Source of the DNA: Sphingobacteriales bacterium
Lineage (GTDB): Bacteria > Bacteroidota > Bacteroidia > Chitinophagales > Chitinophagaceae
NCBI GenBank assembly: GCA_016708305.1
Contig: JADJGB010000002.1
Coordinates: 62,001 to 126,000 of the forward strand
Reading direction: 5' to 3'
Length of the DNA: 64,000 nt
Shown here: positions 38,080-49,727 of the stretch, piece after piece
Layout of the letters: the number at the start of each line of letters is the position of its first letter
Numbering within the stretch: the first letter of the stretch is position 1
Made by a program: the position numbers and the translations under genes
Notes under the pieces: model-generated
What the model saw: the letters and a program-made list of their open reading frames with translations, nothing else
What the model was told of the DNA's origin: nothing
The model's database searches: none

Positions 38080-40348
38080 ATGAAGAATGAAACGTCAGTA
38101 AGTCAATATACAGAAGCTGTTTCTCATTTAGTAACCATTCTTAATAAGTTATATCACGAAAATAGCCTTAACTTTTCAGATGTACATGACAATATTGAAT
38201 GGGATGATGCCAAAAAGAGGGCACTGTTAGAAAAGTATCATATCAATATTAAAGAACACAGGCAATATGCAGACATTGTACAAGAAGGGGGTGGTGTACA
38301 TGGTATCGCACTTGCCGGCTACACCTATATTTTAGAAAAGATGGGCATTTCTTTTTTAAATTGCGCAGGTACCAGCGCAGGAGCAATAAATACTATGTTG
38401 CTGAATTGTGTATATTCCAGACGGGATGCCATTTTGATGGATAAGAATGAAGAATTTATTGACCGGTGTTATGAAACAAGGTCTGAAAAAATTCTGGATT
38501 ATTTATCTAAAAAAAATTTGAGCGAACTGGTGGACGGTCATATAACCTGGCAGAATCTTATTCTAAAACTATTCTCAAAAAAAGATAAAACTCCGCTAAT
38601 AGATAAAATTAAGCGAAAGGCAAAAATTGCTGCCTGGAGTTTCATTATTTCCTTTAGCCTACTTATAATTTCTGCAATTGGTGTTGGCGTATCATTAACC
38701 GAAAAAGCCGGATGGATGCTATGGGTAAATGGTATCCTAATTACCTCGGTAATTGTTATAGCCCTTTCATTTGGTTTGATAATAATAAATGGCATGTCGC
38801 TGCGCTTTCTTTATTTTAACAGTGAAAAAATGGGTATTAACCCTGGCGAAAATTTTAAGCAGTGGATGACAGATGTAATGAATGATAATGGCATCAGGAA
38901 TGTTTTGGACCTTCAGAACAAAATGCTGAATGAAAACAGGCTGTTGAACCTAAAATATGATGTATTTATCCCGGCGTGGGTAGGGTGTCCAAACCACACA
39001 GTATTTTGGAAAGTGACAGAGAAAAATTATCAAATATCACACAGGAAATCTCTGATAAAAGTAAAATCAATTTATTGAACCAAACTGAAGCAAGAGACGA
39101 ATTCAAAATCAAAGTCGATTCTCCGTCAGATAATCAGGAAGGCAAAGAAAAAATTGAAAATATTTCCCTTAAAAGAATTGATTTCTCCACAGAAAGTAAA
39201 GCTTTAAAATACCCAAAAGAAATACAGGCTTCATCAAATTATATTGATTTTAAAGAGTTAAGCAAAGACTTAATTGATAATCAAACAAAGGGAATAGTAG
39301 GTTTCCATATTAAAGAAAACGGAGCAATTGGAAAAGACCAGAATTATATTGACGAGCTTCTTAATAAAATCATCAGCGGCACAACCGACTTTAACCAGAC
39401 TAACTGGAAGGATTTAAAAACGATTAACGACAAAATAATTGATTCCAATTTAAATCCATTAAATAACAATCACAAATTAATAGACCTGTTAGTTACTAAA
39501 TTTTATTCCTTCACAAAAAAAGTTGTTAATGCCAAAAAGAATAAGTTTACACAACAGCTTGTAGTGGTAGCGGCAGATATTACCAATCAAATTAAAGTCG
39601 AATTTCCGGGAATGCACGAATTTTACTGGGGAGATGACTACACCATTTCGCCTGCTGAATACATCAGGGCTTCCATGTCTATCCCGTTTTTTTTCAGTCC
39701 GTATAAGGTAACCCTTCCCAACACGCAACTCATCAAAATAAACGAAATCTGGCGAAACAAAATGAACGCCTATAAAAACTTTACCCCTCAAAACAATGAA
39801 GTGCTTTTTGTGGACGGAGGAATGTTGTCCAATTTCCCAATAAATGTATTTTATGACAACATCTCCTATTGCATTCCTACCCGTCCAACAATTGGCATAA
39901 AACTTGAGTTTGATAGCGATGATTTTTATAAACTGGTTGATAATGAATTTAAGCTTTCCTTATCCATGCTATCTACTATGCGTTTCTTTTATGACAGAGA
40001 TTTTATGCAAAAGCACAACGATTTTAAGAGAACAGTGCGGAGTGTGGATACAGGAAGTATCAGTTGGCTCAATTTTAACCCGACTGAAAATGAAAAACTG
40101 GAATTATTTTACAGAGGCGCACTGACTGCCACTATTTTTCTGGCGGGTGAGAATCTAACAAATGAGCAAAAAATGAATTATTGGAAAAAGCCAAAACAGA
40201 TTTTGGAATTGAGGACTTTAAAACCGAAGATTTGGTATATCCTGACATTATGTTTAATTGGGAAAATTATAAATTCGAAAGGGCAATGGCCGAAATCTAT
40301 AAAAACCTTAGCCCCAAACTAAAAGAAAAATCCAGTTTCACCCGTTAA
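38080..40348 (+). CDS. Patatin-like phospholipase with two internal TM segments (two frameshifts)
   Basis: Predicted serine lipid acyl hydrolase. Oxyanion loop QEGGGVHGIALAGY (residues 68-81), nucleophile elbow GTSAGAINT (Ser99), catalytic Asp in FVDGGMLSNFP (about 39810). Between elbow and Asp lies a large insert with two TM helices (about 184-206 and 212-238), which is unusual and would anchor it. Frames change near 38990 and near 40185. The true C-terminus is AKTDFGIEDFKTEDLVYPD then EIYKNLSPKLKEK, with TAA at 40346. About 756 aa. It is flanked by two membrane-protein genes in a compact operon. No nucleotide cyclase or other defence marker is adjacent. Substrate unknown. Confidence 0.85.
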
Positions 40349-40358
40349 TAATGACTTT

Positions 40359-41037
40359 ATGTTTACATTACATTCCGAAAACAATAATCTGCAAATTTAT
40401 ATTGCCAATTTTGATCAGATACTTCTATGGGCAGGCATTTTGCTTTTCCTGACTACAGCCTTAACCGGCAGTTACTTGTGGTCATTCTCCAAAAATTTTT
40501 ATTACAACAGTGTTGGTTCCAATAAGAATGAAAACCTTCAAAGGAAATTTTCTATTTTGGAAGTTGAACTTCCTTTTAGAAAAACAAATTTTGAAAAAAT
40601 ATTACAAAACTTATCATCCAAAACAAATCAAATCATTATTAAATCCTTAAAAGCCGATTATTTCTTTATGCCGTTTGCTTATGGCACGCTATTATTTTTT
40701 TTATGGTATTTTTTGGTAAAATCTAATAATTTGGATTTATTGGGGATTAAATACTTTCTTAACAGAACCCTGAATTTGATCTGGTATTTTCCTCATGGCC
40801 TATCTATTGGATGTTTTTGAAAATCAATTTATCGAAAAGCTACTTATCAGGATGGAGGTTCTCAAAAAGGAAAAAGCAATTGGAAAAGAAGAAAAAGAAG
40901 AAAAAGAAGCTGCAATAAAAAAAAGTATCGGCATATTTCGTTACAGGATATTGATTGCTTCATGCTTAAAATGGCTGCTGGTTTTTGTTTGTATAATTTT
41001 AATTGTAACATGCCTTATTGTTCAACTATTCTTTTGA
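40359..41037 (+). CDS. Uncharacterised membrane protein, about 225 aa (one frameshift), third gene of the patatin cassette
   Basis: Two ORFs that join near 40790 (a shift between IWYFP and MAYLLDVFENQF) into one protein. TM helices: ILLWAGILLFLTTALTGSY, FFMPFAYGTLLFFLWYFLV, and a C-terminal CLKWLLVFVCIILIVTCLIV. A strongly charged segment, KEKAIGKEEKEEKEAAIKK, precedes the last TM and looks like a short coiled coil. No family recognised. It starts 10 bp after the patatin stop. Confidence 0.65.
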
Positions 41038-41178
41038 TTGTGATCCCTTTTTAAGAGAATATTTTTTCATTAACATTCATACCAGCTTTTTTTCTTTATC
41101 TAAATCTCATTTTAAATAATAGAAACGAAAGGTTTACAATCAGGTCTGATTGTTTTATTCTTTAAGGACAATTATCTG

Positions 41179-41186
41179 TAAATTTG
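41179..41186 (+). promoter_or_regulatory. -7-like element TAAATTTG upstream of the threonine aldolase gene
   Basis: Fits the TAnnTTTG consensus, 22 bp before ATG 41209. No clear TTTG -33 element at the expected spacing. Confidence 0.4.
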
Positions 41187-41208
41187 CAGTTATTAATTTT
41201 GTGGCAAA

Positions 41209-42217
41209 ATGATTATTGATTTCAGATCGGATACGGTTACTAAACCAACAACTGCCATGCTCGATGCCATGATGTATGCCGAGTGGGCGATGATGTTTTT
41301 GAAGAAGACCCTTCGGTAAATCAACTCCAGAGGCTGGCAGCCGATATGTTTGGAATGGAAGACGCTTTGTTCTGCAGTAGCGGCACTCAAACCAATCAGA
41401 TTGCCATCAAATGCCACACCCAACCGGGTGATGAAGTTATTTGCGATGCTGATGCACACATTTACCAGTATGAAGCAGGAGGTATTGCCTTTAATGCAGG
41501 CTGCTCTGTAAAACTATTACAGGGTAACAGGGGAAGAATTAATGCACAACAGGTATCAGAAGCGATTAATGCCGATGATGTACACAAGCCCCATTCAAGC
41601 TTAGTGTGTGTGGAAAACACAAGCAATCGCGGTGGTGGCAGTTGTTATGATTTTGCAGAGTTGGAAAAAATCAGACAGGGTGTAACGACCATCAATTAGC
41701 TTTTCATATTGATGGCGCCAGATTGTTTAATGCGATTATTACAAAAGGAGAATCTGCAGTGCAATACGGAAGCCTGTTCGACAGTATTTCAATTTGTCTA
41801 TCCAAAGTTTAGGTTGCCGGTGGGCAGTCTTTTAGTTGGCAAAAAGATTTCATTAAAAAAGCCAGAAGAATCAGAAAAGTGTTTGGAGGCGGAATGAGGC
41901 AGGCAGGTTTTTTGGCAGCAGCCGGCATCTATGCGTTGAACAATAATATTAGAAGATTGAACCATGACCATGCACATGCCGCACTCATCGCCGAAGCGCT
42001 CAGTCAAAAATCTTTTGTGAAACAAATACTGCCGGTTGAAACAAATATCATTATTTTTGAAACGAACGGCTGCAACGCGCCTGCTTTAGCTGAAAAATTT
42101 AAAGCAGAAAATATATTATGGTATGCCATTGCTCCAAACAGGGTGAGATTAGTGTTGCACTTGAACATTACGGAATCAATGGTAGAAAAAACAATTGAAG
42201 CGATTCATAAATTCTAA
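41209..42217 (+). CDS. ltaE: Low-specificity L-threonine aldolase (multiple frameshifts)
   Basis: PLP enzyme splitting threonine or allo-threonine to glycine and acetaldehyde. MIIDFRSDTVTKPTTAML is the family start. After a shift near 41280 it continues GDDVFEEDPSVNQLQRLA, LFCSSGTQTNQIAIKCH and VENTSNRGGGSCY. A further shift near 41685 restores LAFHIDGARLFNAII (PLP Asp). The PLP-binding Lys is in ISICLSK, with two lost bases around 41805-41818 (true SKGLGCPVGSLLVG). The C-terminus FGGGMRQAGFLAAAGIYALN runs intact to 42217. About 340 aa joined. The shifts fall at GG/CC pairs, again favouring sequence error. Confidence 0.88.
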
Positions 42218-42259
42218 AAAGACTATAAACGTTTAACCCAATAAATTTAATTTCAGATT

Positions 42260-43912
42260 ATGTTACCAACAGTAAACCCTACAAAAACAAAGGCATGGAA
42301 ACAGTTACAGAAACATGCTGCACAGATGGAAAATGTTTCAATGAGGCAATTGTTTGCAGAAGACCCCAAACGAGCTGATAAATTGTCGCTGGTAAAAGGA
42401 GACATTCATTTTGATTTTGCAAAAAACAGAATTACCTTAGATACGCTTGCATTGCTGATTAATCTGGCAAAGGAAGCAAAAGTAAAAGAAGCAATTTCCG
42501 CCATGTTTTCGGGGAAAATGATTAATGAAACCGAAAAAAGATCGGTATTACATATTGCATTGCGCAATTTTGGCAAAATTGCAATCAAAAGTGAAGGAAA
42601 AGACGTAATGACGGATGTTAGAAAGGTTCAAAACAAAATGAAAGCCTTTTGCAAATCTATACATGAAGGCAATCACGTTGGTTTTACCGGAAAGAAAATT
42701 AAAAGTATTGTTAATATTGGTATTGGCGGCAGCGATTTAGGCCCACTGATGGTTACAGAGGCGTTGAAACCTTATAAAATAAAAGATATCGAGTCATACT
42801 TTGTTTCCAATATTGACGGAACGCATATCGTGGAAACACTCAAAAAAGTGAATCCCGAAACCACACTGTTTCTGATTGCTTCAAAAACCTTCACCACTCA
42901 GGAAACAATGACCAATGCCCACACGGCAAGAGAATGGTTTCTGAAAAAAGCAAAAGATGAAAAACAAATTGCCAAGCACTTTGTAGCGCTCAGCACCAAT
43001 GAAACAGAAGTGAAAAAATTTGGAATCGACACAAAGAATATGTTTGAATTCTGGGACTGGGTTGGAGGCCGCTATTCACTTTGGTCAGCTATCGGTCTTT
43101 CAATTGCCTTGACAATCGGATATGACAATTTTGAAGAATTATTAAGAGGCGCTTATGATACCGATGAGCATTTCAGAAAAACGCCGTTTGAAAAAAACCT
43201 ACCGGTAATCATGGCATTGATTGGTTTGTGGTACACCAATTTCTGGGCCGCCGAGAGTGAAGCCATACTTCCTTACGATCAGTATATGCATCGTTTCTCT
43301 GCTTACTTTCAGCAGGGCAATATGGAAAGCAATGGCAAAGGCGTAAACCGAAACGGCAGGAAAGTAAATTATGCCACAGGGCCTATCATCTGGGGCGAAC
43401 CGGGGACTAATGGTCAACATGCTTTTTACCAACTCATTCATCAGGGAACGCCCTTGATTCCCTGCGACTTTATTGCACCGGCGCAAAGTCATAATCCGAC
43501 AGGCGACCATCATGAAAAACTGTTGAGTAATTTCTTTGCCCAAACAGAAGCATTGATGAACGGTAAAACTCCTGCTGAAGTGAAAGCTGAACTCAAAAAA
43601 TCGGGGCTGGATAATGCAGCTATCAATAAACTGTTGCCTTTCAAAGTATTTGATGGCAATAAGCCGACCAATTCATTTCTGATTAAAAAGATTACGCCAT
43701 TCACTTTGGGGCAGTTAATCGCTATGTACGAGCATAAAATTTTTGTTCAGGGTGTCATTTGGAATATTTTCAGCTTTGACCAATGGGGTGTGGAATTGGG
43801 TAAGCAATTGGCCAACAAAATTCTCCCTGAACTTAAATCAGATGAAGCGATAACCAGCCACGACAGCAGCACCAATAAGCTGATAAATCTTTACAAAAAA
43901 ATGAGAAATTAG
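42260..43912 (+). CDS. pgi: Glucose-6-phosphate isomerase
   Basis: Intact 550-aa enzyme interconverting glucose-6-P and fructose-6-P. Signatures: NIGIGGSDLGPLMVTEAL, ASKTFTTQETMTNAHTAREW, FEFWDWVGGRYSLWSAIGLS, QGNMESNGKG, GPIIWGEPGTNGQHAFYQL and GVELGKQLANKI. It links glycolysis with the fructose-6-P made by the NagB-type deaminase at the left of the window. It starts 43 bp after the threonine aldolase and may be co-transcribed. Confidence 0.97.
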   Translation: MLPTVNPTKTKAWKQLQKHAAQMENVSMRQLFAEDPKRADKLSLVKGDIHFDFAKNRITLDTLALLINLAKEAKVKEAISAMFSGKMINETEKRSVLHIALRNFGKIAIKSEGKDVMTDVRKVQNKMKAFCKSIHEGNHVGFTGKKIKSIVNIGIGGSDLGPLMVTEALKPYKIKDIESYFVSNIDGTHIVETLKKVNPETTLFLIASKTFTTQETMTNAHTAREWFLKKAKDEKQIAKHFVALSTNETEVKKFGIDTKNMFEFWDWVGGRYSLWSAIGLSIALTIGYDNFEELLRGAYDTDEHFRKTPFEKNLPVIMALIGLWYTNFWAAESEAILPYDQYMHRFSAYFQQGNMESNGKGVNRNGRKVNYATGPIIWGEPGTNGQHAFYQLIHQGTPLIPCDFIAPAQSHNPTGDHHEKLLSNFFAQTEALMNGKTPAEVKAELKKSGLDNAAINKLLPFKVFDGNKPTNSFLIKKITPFTLGQLIAMYEHKIFVQGVIWNIFSFDQWGVELGKQLANKILPELKSDEAITSHDSSTNKLINLYKKMRN

Positions 43913-43940
43913 AAAGGCAACTTCCGGAAAAATAATCTTT

Positions 43941-44354
43941 TTATTTTTTCAAGTGGATGATTTCGGGTGGTTTGTTCCAGTGAGGAGGTACTTCTTCTGT
44001 TGTTAAAACCGGCATGGAAGAAGTAACTCCTCCGAGGAACGGAACTTCATTCAGAAATACCACTTTTTTTATTTTATGAAAACGTATGGAATATGAGCAC
44101 ATCACACAGGGTTCGTGTGTCGTGTACAAAACACAGTCAGACAAATCATTGGTTTGTAATTGACGTACCGCAGTTCTGATCGCCTCTATTTCTGCATGGC
44201 AGGTGATATCATTTTTTGTCTTGCCTGCTTCTTCAGCTTCTGCAATTATTTTGTTATCCTTTACAATTAAAGCGCCCACAGGAGGATTGCCTTTGCTGCC
44301 TGCCATCAGGCCAAGTTCCTCGCAACGTTGCATCAATTGCCTATCATTTTTCAT
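43941..44354 (-). CDS. Nucleoside/base deaminase (CMP/dCMP deaminase superfamily)
   Basis: Zinc deaminase of the guanine deaminase/tRNA adenosine deaminase-like group. Motifs CHAEIEAIRTA (His and catalytic Glu) and HEPCVMCSYSIRF (PCxxC) are complete. The N-terminus GSKGNPPVGALIVKDNKIIAE is typical. Start chosen at ATG 44354 (MKNDRQLMQRCEEL). 137 aa. Substrate (guanine, cytosine-type base or nucleoside) cannot be told; it lacks the C-terminal features expected for TadA. Confidence 0.85.
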   Translation of the reverse strand: MKNDRQLMQRCEELGLMAGSKGNPPVGALIVKDNKIIAEAEEAGKTKNDITCHAEIEAIRTAVRQLQTNDLSDCVLYTTHEPCVMCSYSIRFHKIKKVVFLNEVPFLGGVTSSMPVLTTEEVPPHWNKPPEIIHLKK

Positions 44355-44383
44355 TTGAATCTTATTAAAAAACACATATCGTC

Positions 44384-45411
44384 TTAGGGTACAATTACAT
44401 TTCTGATACCTGCATCAAACTTTTCAAGTGCATCTAACGTCTTATTGATAGCATCTGCATCTAATGGAATAACACGGCTTACAACGTTTGAAACATCCAG
44501 CACTTTTTGGGCGGCAAATTCAATCAATGATGGAAGTTCATGCAACAAATGGTCATTGGAGCCAATCAGTTCCAATTCATTGTCCAAAATTTCTTTGCAG
44601 GTATCCACGGAAAGTGATTTATCTGTAAGGCCCACTAACACTACTCTTCCCAAAGGGCCAACTGATTGCAGCGCCTGTTTTTGGCTTAGAGGCAAACCAA
44701 TCAATTCCAATGCCACATCAACGCCTCTGTTGTTTGTTCTATTTTTTATTTCAATTACAGGATCTCCATTCATTGCATTCACAGGAATAGCGCCATGAGC
44801 AGCTGCCAGGTCCAGTTTTTCCTGATTAATATCGACCGCAAATACCATTGTTGCACCAAATGCCCTTGCCAACTGCACCGCCGACTGCCCCAGTCCGCCA
44901 ATACCATAAACAGCCACTTTATCGCCCGGTTTAATTCTGACTTTCATCAGAGCATGAAAAGATGTAGCAGAAGCACACATCAATGTTGAGCTTTGTTCAA
45001 ATGAATTGATTCCGGCAAGATAATGGCATTACGTCCGTGAACGGCAATATACTCGGCATAACCGCCATTCGTATGATGGCCTATCATTTTTCCATCAGGG
45101 CAAAATTGCTCATTACCCGAAGAGCAATGATGGCACCGGCCGCAGGTTATCAGATAATGAAACGCCACGCTGTCCCCCTCCTTTACATTCGTTACTTTGC
45201 TGCCGGATTTTTCAACAATTCCTGGCACCTTATGCCCAAATGTAAGCGGTGTAAAACTAACCGGAGAAATACCTGCACGATAATGTGCATCTGAGAGACA
45301 AATTCCTGCTGCTTTTACTTTCACAAATACTTCGTAATCAGTAATTTCAGGAACCGATATTTCCTGCATTTCTAAAGGTCAGCCTATACCAACAAAACGT
45401 ACTGCTTTCAT
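44384..45411 (-). CDS. Zinc-dependent medium-chain alcohol dehydrogenase (in-frame TGA and one frameshift)
   Basis: MDR-family oxidoreductase. ATG 45411 reads MKAVRFVGIG then TGA, then PLEMQEISVPEITDYEVF in the same frame. Catalytic zinc Cys in AAGICLSDAHYRAG; the usual GHE is GHK here (TFGHKVPGIVEKSG), an odd substitution. Structural zinc cysteines: CGRCHHCSSGNEQFC. The frame shifts near 44990 at NKAxxTLMCASATSFHAL. Cofactor site VAVYGIGGLGQSAVQLARAF; C-terminal DALEKFDAGIRNVIVP. About 342 aa. Substrate unknown. Confidence 0.88.
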
Positions 45412-45449
45412 TTACTAAAAAGGTTTTAAAATCATTAAAGCAATTACAA

Positions 45450-45872
45450 TTAAAAAAAAACATTCTCAATCCGCTCGTAAAAAAATAGCTTTTTTGCAAG
45501 CTTATAATATTCATCAGGAATGTCTTCACCCGAATGGTTTTTTAATAATCTTTTTATGGGTTTTGATCTGGGTGATAAAATTACCGTACCAAATCCTAAT
45601 GCAATCAGAAACAAGGTCAGGCTGGATATATACCAACCGGTAAGGAACAGGTAAGGATTAATGGAACCCATCGCTAATCCGGTGAGCAATAACAAAGTTC
45701 CTCCGACCATCACAAAAATGTGAAGTCTGTTTCTGATGAGATATGCGTGTCTCAACTCTGTCATATTAGTAGCTCTGGTAACAATGTAAATCATCACAAA
45801 TCCGAAACTCATTCCTAAAATGGCAGAAAATATATGAATCAATAAAAGAATTTTATACCACACCGCTATCAT
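45450..45872 (-). CDS. DUF2269-like integral membrane protein, 140 aa
   Basis: Four predicted TM helices (WYKILLLIHIFSAILGMSFG, LHIFVMVGGTLLLLTGLAM, YISSLTLFLIALGFGTVIL and an internal one), with the first-helix HIFSAILGMS pattern typical of DUF2269 proteins. C-terminus polar (GEDIPDEYYKLAKKLFFYE). Function unknown. The frame is intact. Confidence 0.7.
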   Translation of the reverse strand: MIAVWYKILLLIHIFSAILGMSFGFVMIYIVTRATNMTELRHAYLIRNRLHIFVMVGGTLLLLTGLAMGSINPYLFLTGWYISSLTLFLIALGFGTVILSPRSKPIKRLLKNHSGEDIPDEYYKLAKKLFFYERIENVFF

Positions 45873-46024
45873 TTATTAGTTTCAATATCAATCAGTTGTC
45901 TATAGTTCTATTCCATATCAGAAGTAAAATAAAACTGTGACTGATGCAATACTTTCAGCTAAAGTATTACAAAATCTTTAATTTTTCGCTGCCTTATCCA
46001 CAACCATTTCTAAAAGATAAAAAA

Positions 46025-46054
46025 AATAGCTGCTTCAATTACGAAACAGCTATT
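46025..46054 (-). terminator. Rho-independent terminator of the DUF2723 gene
   Basis: On the minus strand AATAGCTG and CAGCTATT pair, with an inner TTC/GAA pairing and a small loop, followed by a run of Ts. It lies 22 bp beyond the DUF2723 stop. Confidence 0.75.
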
Positions 46055-46075
46055 CTATTTTAGGATGATAAAATT

Positions 46076-49000
46076 TTATTTTGCAGAATCGCTTTTATAC
46101 TTTGCGCTGTCTGCTGCTTTATTTACTTCCGGCTGAAGTTCCTGAACCTTATTTTCGTCTTTCTTTAGTGGATCATAATGCTCTGCAATAGAATCCAGAA
46201 TATGGCCCATCACTTCATTCAATTGCACCTCACCATCTGCCAACCCCGCATAGTATTGCGGCTTTTCAATCTGCAAATAGCTGTAGTATTTTTTCTGTTG
46301 CTCAATGTCCTTTCTTACAGCTTCTGCCACTTTTCTTGCCAATTCCAAATTACCGGTTTTATATATCGCTTCGGTATAAATCAACCCTGTCTGATTGTGA
46401 GAGCTTCTGCGGCTTACCATTCCGTAAGGAAGATTAGCAGGGTCAATACCCTTTTCTGCCTTTTCAATCAGTTTATTTGCTTCATCCTTTTTACCTGCAT
46501 CTGCAAGGTTACCGGCTGCTTCTCCAAAGATGCCACGTATATTCAGTAAGTGCCTTCTGTTTTCTTCGTCAAAATAAGAACCTTTTTTGTTGGCACCTCC
46601 AAACTCATATTTTTTAAACAAGTTGTCAAAAATCACTTTGAGGTTATTATCTCCCAATCCTGTGCCGTATCTCACTTCCTTTAAGGCCTGTTCATACACC
46701 CAGTTATCTTCAAGTGGTTTTGTTTCAATTGGCACCAGACGATAGGCCAGTCCGTCTTTCCGCAAGAAGTGACCAAAACCCAGCTCACCATAGGGAGCTG
46801 TGAAATAAATAGGACGTTTCCACTTATTGGTGGCAATAATATTCAGAATCATCAAATCATTTCTCTGTAATCCGCCTTTTGGAATTTCAAAGTTCAACTG
46901 GTCTAACACCACATCATCATCATTCACAGTACCTTTGGAATGAACTAAGCTTTTATCCACAGGAATGGTAAACCTGCGGATAGGGAATGACAACGGCCCT
47001 GAATCTCTTCCTGTTTCAGGGTCGGGAACAGGTCTTCCCAATACATCCTTCATTACATCATAAAGCGGATAAAAAGCGTTGGGGTCTATATTTTGGCCGG
47101 GCTGAGGTTCAGTTACCCTAATGTATTCCCTGTTGTGTCCTTCTATCTGCTCAGGCGACCATATTACATCCACGCTGTCGGCGTTGTTCACTTTGTATCG
47201 CAACTGATTGATATACCAGTCAATACCCAAGAGGCTCTGATTAATCACCCTGATATCAGGACGCACACCTTCCACTTCCTGAGCATACCAGAGCGGATAG
47301 GTATCATTATCTCCGAAAGTAAAAATAATGGCATTAGGCGCACAGCTTTCCAGATAATCTTTTGCCAGATCCGGCGCCAGTGTTTTTTGGCTTCTGTCGT
47401 GATCATCCCATTCCTGCTGTGCCATCATTACAGGCACTAACAGGCACAACACTCCTGCAGAAACATTAGCCATCAGCACATTATTACCCTTTCCGGCCAA
47501 TGCTTTGGTTAAATAGGTAACAGCTAAAAATACAACCATAAAAATAATGGCTGCTACGATACCTGGAATGATAATACCACCAAAGGAATTGTTCAAAGTG
47601 CTTAAAGCCGTAACCAGGAAGGTGGCCGAAGCGCCATAAATAAGCACCTTTTGGAAGGTTTCCTTATCTGCCTTTTCAATTGCAAACTTCACAAATGCCA
47701 CTACAGCCAGCCCGATCCAAATAGCAAAAGCGTAAAACGAACCTACATAAGCATAATCACGCTCACGTGGCTGATTGCCCGGCTGATTCAAATACATTAC
47801 AACCGCCATCCCTGTAAAGAAGAAAAGCAGCCCGGTAACAATAAAGTCCTTTCTGTTTCTAACGTATTGATACACAAATCCAATGATACCCAAAATCAAT
47901 GGTAAAAGGTAAAGTTTGTTATTAGCCTTGTTGTCCTTAATGCTGTCGGGCATTTTGCTCTGGTCGCCAAGGCGCGCATTATCCAAAACTGAAATTCCAG
48001 AAATCCAGTTGCCGTCTCTTTTGTTTCCAAAGCCCTGAATATCGTTTTGCTTACCTGCAAAGTTCCACATAAAGTAGCGTATATACATCCAACTGGTTTG
48101 ATAGGTTAAAAACCAGTTTAAATTGTCTCCATAGCTTGGCGCTCCATATTTAGTTTGGCCGGAATTGGGGTCTCGGGACTGTTCCAAACCCAGCCAGTCA
48201 GCATAAAACTGAGCATGCCCTTGGTCATTGCTGGAATCCCAAATACGGGGAAACAACTGCTTATCACTACTTACATATTTTACCTCACGGTCTCTTCCAA
48301 TAGGAATATATTTCTTTTCGCCCTGCACATATTTCATCTTGCCAAAGGCATAAGGATTTCCATCTTCGCCAAAATCCACCTCGGCGGCATAATGCGGGCC
48401 ATAAACCAAAGGAGCGCTTCCGTACTGTTCGCGGCTCAGGTAATATACCAGATTGATTGGATTATCCACATCATTCATGTCAATTGCAGGATTTGCACTA
48501 CTTCGGATCATGGATGTCAGGTACATGAAATATCCCAGCATCATAAACGCAAAACACCACAACGTCAGCTTTAATACTTTAAGCGCAGCCGGTTTAATAA
48601 AATATCCCGCAATGGCTCCTACAACCAAGAGCAAAATAATTTTAAACACTGCGGCTGTAGCAGAAAAAGCAAAAGGTAAAAAGGCTAATGTAAAAAAGGC
48701 AGCCGCCCAAATAATAATTTTGTTTTTTGAAACATTTGCTTTGAATGTTAATGCCCAGGCAATAAGCGCTGCTATTAAAATAAAATAAACGGCAAAGCCC
48801 GAAAAGAACGGCATACCCAATGTGTTTACAAAAACACATCGAACCATCCTGCCGCTTCCATCGAATACTGAATAATCGCTACCTGCACAATTCCGGTGAT
48901 GGCACAACCAATCAGGAAGGCAATAATACTGCCTTTAATTGTTGGCTGATACCTGCGATAATAATAAATCATCACAATGGCAGGTATGGTCAGCAGGTTC

Positions 49001-49600
49001 AGCAGGTGAACACCGATGGATAATCCCATCATGAAAAACAGAAACACAATCCACTTATCGCTTTTTGCTCTGGCCGCTTCATCACTTCCTGCATGCTCAT
49101 CGGCATGTTCCCACTTGAGCGCTGCCCAAAACACTAATGCTGTAAAGAATGATGATAAAGCATACACCTCGCCTTCAACGGCACTGTACCAAAACGAATC
49201 TGAAAAAGTATAAGCAAGCGCTCCCACTGCTCCTGCCGACATTACAGTAAATATTTGCTGTGATGACAAATCTTCACCCACACTCACAAACATTTTACGG
49301 GCAAAATGCGTAATCGTCCAAAAAAGGAATAAAATAGTTCCCGCACTGGCCGCAGCGCTCATAAAGTTTACTGCATTGGAAGCCGTCATCGGATCATTTC
49401 CAAAAAGAATAATAAAAAATCTCCCTAAAAGGGTAAATATGGGCGCTCTCCCGAGGGTGAGGCATACCCATTTCAGCACAGGACACAAACTCGCCACAGT
49501 CCCACAATGAACCACGCGCTTCCCGCGAAAAGGTATAGGTAACCATTGCTATTAAAAACACCACCCATCCTGTGAGATTATTTACTTTTCTGAAATTCAT
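46076..49600 (-). CDS. DUF2723 integral membrane protein, about 1170 aa (frameshifted)
   Basis: Large multi-TM protein of the DUF2723 family (GT-C-like; the family has been proposed as O-glycosyltransferases). The 5' part has NNLTGWVVFLIAMVTYTFSR and GSLWDCGEFVSCA. After shifts near 49460 it continues TLLGRFFIILFGNDPMTASN, AGALAYTFSDSFWYSAVEGE-like (VEGEVYALSSFFTALVFW). A further shift near 48835 (GWFDVFxVNTLGMPFFSG) leads into the main ORF. Here are REQYGSAPLVYGPHYAAEV, YADWLGLEQSRDPNSGQTK, QPRERDYAYVGSFYAFAIW and the soluble domain ITFGDNDTYPLWYAQEVEGV. The C-terminal ~150 residues are helical (TPR-like). Confidence 0.85.
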
Positions 49601-49727
49601 AATAAACAAAGCATTAAATTGATGCTTGCAAAAATAGGGATAAAGCAGGTTTGATAGGAAATTGTTTATGCAGAAGTGGTTAATATATTAATAAAATATA
49701 CCCAAAATCAATGAAAAATAAAAGGAT

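Noticed and set aside
36796..41037. CBASS or retron assignment of the patatin cassette
   Set aside because: No cGAS/DncV-like cyclase, reverse transcriptase or other signature gene is next to it.
1916..45381. TGA recoded as sense, suggested by in-frame TGA in GH20 and in the alcohol dehydrogenase (both after a GGC codon)
   Set aside because: Different residues would be expected at the two sites, other genes (for example dodecin and cutC) use TGA as a normal stop, and many other small errors surround these sites.
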